From positions 1-24,926 of the forward strand of contig JAQGPD010000008.1 in assembly GCA_028293305.1 (NCBI GenBank): DNA of 24,926 nucleotides, in the 5' to 3' direction. This DNA comes from Verrucomicrobiales bacterium. Its GTDB lineage: Bacteria > Verrucomicrobiota > Verrucomicrobiia > Verrucomicrobiales > V1-33. Shown here piece by piece: positions 23,332 through 24,926 of this stretch. Position numbers and translations under genes: made by a program. Below the pieces are notes generated by a model. That model had not been told where the DNA came from, did not search any database, and saw only the letters and a program-made list of their open reading frames with translations. Numbering within the stretch: position 1 is the first letter of the stretch; each line of letters starts with the position of its first letter.

Positions 23332-23766
23332 CTAACTGGAAGTGAGCGAACCTTCCGCGCCGCCCCATTGCTCCCGCCACGCTCCGGGCAGGCGGACAGC
23401 GCGGCCGGATTTCAGATTCACCAAGGCCAGGGCCTGCCGACTGGTCACCAGCAGCGCTCCATCGGATGGACGGCGGATTTCGAAGCGGCACCAAAAACGC
23501 GCGCGTTCCATGGATTCCAGCACGCCATGGATTTCCAACAAATCGCTCAGCACCGCCGGCCGCCGGTAATCAATTTCCGTCCTGACAACCACCGGCACTT
23601 CCCCGGCGGCCACCATGTCGCGCATGTTCATGCCCATCTGCCCGGCGAGGCGCGTGCGGCAGGTTTCGATGAAGCGGAGATAGGCAATGTTATGCACCAC
23701 GCCGCCGGCGTCGGTGTCAAAAAACATCACCTCCTCCGTGGTGACCAAAGTCGGCATGCCTGTCAT
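23332..23766 (-). CDS. Acyl-CoA thioesterase, 4HBT/YbgC family
   Basis: A 144-residue hotdog-fold protein with the family motif FFDTDAGGVVHNIAYLRFIE (15-34). Asp17 corresponds to the catalytic Asp of YbgC. The rest fits the single hotdog domain (VVVRTEIDYRRPAVLSDLLEI, ARFWCRFEIRRPSDGALL). It hydrolyses an acyl-CoA thioester; chain preference cannot be read from sequence. YbgC of E. coli sits with tol-pal, but here the neighbour is a dienelactone-hydrolase-family gene. The start ATG overlaps that gene's stop as ATGA (23763-23766), implying translational coupling. A start at Met4 is also possible. Confidence 0.9.
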   Translation of the reverse strand: MTGMPTLVTTEEVMFFDTDAGGVVHNIAYLRFIETCRTRLAGQMGMNMRDMVAAGEVPVVVRTEIDYRRPAVLSDLLEIHGVLESMERARFWCRFEIRRPSDGALLVTSRQALALVNLKSGRAVRLPGAWREQWGGAEGSLTSS

Positions 23767-24668
23767 TTCGCAACAGGTGTCAGGATTTCACCGAAAAACG
23801 ACTCCATCGCCGTCCATGAACGTTTGTCGGCGGATTCGTTATAGGCATTGCCCTTGGAGGCATCCGTCCCTGCGCCGGGGTTGGTGAAGGAATGAACCGC
23901 GCCGCTGTAGCTGACCATTTGCCAGTCCACCTTCGCGCCATTCAACTCCGCCGTCAGCGCCGCAATGCCTTCGGCGGGCACATAGGGATCATCCGCGCCG
24001 TGCAGGATCAGGACCTTGGCCTTGATGTTTTTTCCATCCGCGGGAGTGGGCGAGTCGAGTCCGCCGTGGAAGGAAACCACGCCCTTCACCTCCGCTCCCG
24101 CGCGCGCCAATTCCAACACTCCCGTGCCGCCAAAACAATAACCAACCGCCACGATCCGGTCAGGATCCACGTTGGGTTGTTTTTTCAATTCCGCCAAACC
24201 TGCCAGAAGTCGCTGACGGAAAAGCGCCCGGTCGGTTTTGTATTTTCCGGCTTCAGCGGCGGAAGCCTTGGGATCCGCGGGCCTCACGCCTTTGCCGTAA
24301 ATATCCGCCACCATGGCGACGTAACCCAGTTTCGCCAACTGCTCGGCGCGGCCCTTGGAATAAGCCTGCACGCCGGTCCAATCGTGGATGACCAGCACGC
24401 CGGGAACTTTTTTCTCCAATTCCTTCGGAGCTGCCAACCAGCCTTCAAGGGGCGTCGAACCATCCGCGTATTCGATAGCAGCCGTTGTAACAGCCCGGGT
24501 TGGCTGGCCAGGTGTCGCGGGTGAATTTGCATCCCCGTCGTGATTGGGCAGGACAATCCTGCGACGGGGCTCCTTCTCATCGGTTTTTTCCTGCGCCACA
24601 GCATTCGGAACCATCATCGACGCCAACACAAAAGACCCGGTGAAAAGCAAACATTTGAGGGGATTCAT
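23763..24668 (-). CDS. Exported dienelactone hydrolase family protein
   Basis: A 301-residue alpha/beta-hydrolase with a signal peptide (MNPLKCLLFTGSFVLASMM..., cleavage near AVAQ, residue ~25). The nucleophile Cys178 lies in VGYCFGG, the acid is probably Asp227 in HGADDPYVP, and His259 is in SGAVHSF, the complete Cys-Asp-His triad of dienelactone hydrolases. IHDWTGVQAYSKGRAEQLA also matches the family. The substrate is unknown; many exported members are annotated only by similarity. The start is the ATG at 24668 because it begins the signal peptide; the frame runs 12 codons further without adding signal-like sequence. First gene of a two-gene operon with the thioesterase; divergent from recF. 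Confidence 0.9.
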   Translation of the reverse strand: MNPLKCLLFTGSFVLASMMVPNAVAQEKTDEKEPRRRIVLPNHDGDANSPATPGQPTRAVTTAAIEYADGSTPLEGWLAAPKELEKKVPGVLVIHDWTGVQAYSKGRAEQLAKLGYVAMVADIYGKGVRPADPKASAAEAGKYKTDRALFRQRLLAGLAELKKQPNVDPDRIVAVGYCFGGTGVLELARAGAEVKGVVSFHGGLDSPTPADGKNIKAKVLILHGADDPYVPAEGIAALTAELNGAKVDWQMVSYSGAVHSFTNPGAGTDASKGNAYNESADKRSWTAMESFFGEILTPVAK

Positions 24669-24795
24669 AGGGGCGGAACCTACCACTTCCGCCCACCCGC
24701 GCAACGCTTTCCAGCCGGTGGAATTTCCCCTTCAATCCGGACCCGACCCCGTTCACGGTGTGGGCTTTCCATCCTCAAAAGCCCCCCTGCCCGCC

Positions 24796-24926
24796 TTGTC
24801 CCTGACATCTCTGCGTCTCCGCGATTTCCGCTGCTTCCCGGCGCTCAACTGCGCCTTGGAAGGCGGCATCACGCTTTTCACCGGCGACAATGCGCAGGGA
24901 AAAACCAGCATTCTGGAAGCGGTCTG
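24796..24926 (+). CDS. recF: DNA replication and repair protein RecF (N-terminal fragment, cut by window end)
   Basis: The last 131 bases encode MSLTSLRLRDFRCF and then ITLFTGDNAQGKTSILEAV, which matches the RecF N-terminus, including the Walker A motif GDNAQGKT (residues 30-37). RecF is the SMC-like ATPase that loads RecA at gaps. The TTG at 24796 is preferred because it reproduces the MSLTxL(x)IRDFR start of known RecF proteins; an in-frame GTG at 24760 would add 12 residues. A CCTGACA motif covers codons 2-4 (24801-24807). dnaA and dnaN, often linked to recF, are not upstream here. Confidence 0.88.
   Translation, partial: MSLTSLRLRDFRCFPALNCALEGGITLFTGDNAQGKTSILEAV

Overview
The window looks like chromosomal DNA of a GC-rich member of the Verrucomicrobiota or wider PVC group. 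The evidence is a 726-residue PVC-type protein combining a beta-propeller, HEAT-like repeats and a CxxCH haem site, a PEP-CTERM-anchored exported protein, a 1763-residue protein combining lamin-tail, chitobiase-type and CotH kinase-like domains, and intergenic hairpin repeats of kinds I associate with this group. Start codons are not preceded by recognisable Shine-Dalgarno sequences. The assignment is an inference from gene content; no rRNA or tRNA gene is present.

Layout. 1-2223: an OmpA-domain protein (5' end probably outside the window), a 14-G tract, an AT-rich spacer with short duplications, a small lipoprotein and a palindromic TAGGTCC repeat. 2224-3321: mutY, followed by three copies of a 96-bp repeat with internal hairpins and a hexanucleotide microsatellite. 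4001-4902: two small genes of unknown function. 4903-5300: nested inverted repeats. 5301-7370: a glycosyltransferase and methyltransferase pair, divergent from a FabZ-like dehydratase. 7442-10508: the PVC haem protein and, upstream of it on the same strand, the PEP-CTERM protein. 10991-12634: the bifunctional NAD(P)H-hydrate repair enzyme. 12841-18132: the giant CotH/lamin-tail protein. 18422-19037: rplU-rpmA with a clear terminator. 19405-23006: FAD oxidoreductase, DUF1365 and cyclopropane-synthase-like methyltransferase, a recognised lipid-modification trio. 23332-24668: a thioesterase and a dienelactone-hydrolase-family gene overlapping by 4 bp. 24796-24926: the 5' end of recF.

How the genes work together. 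Housekeeping functions (mutY, nnr, rplU-rpmA, recF) alternate with exported proteins (OmpA-like, lipoprotein, PVC haem protein, PEP-CTERM, CotH/lamin-tail) and two small lipid- or acyl-related groups (GT2/methyltransferase/FabZ; COG2907/DUF1365/CFA-like). I see no transposase, integrase, phage, CRISPR or defence genes.

The most unusual signals are outside the genes. The heptamer CCTGACA occurs 27 times on the two strands combined (about once per kb, roughly nine times my hand estimate for chance), with no strand bias, and inside genes it often coincides with codons that look uncommon here (AGG, ACA). The 96-bp array after mutY has stems that vary by a paired compensatory change. These are the best candidates for undescribed biology here.
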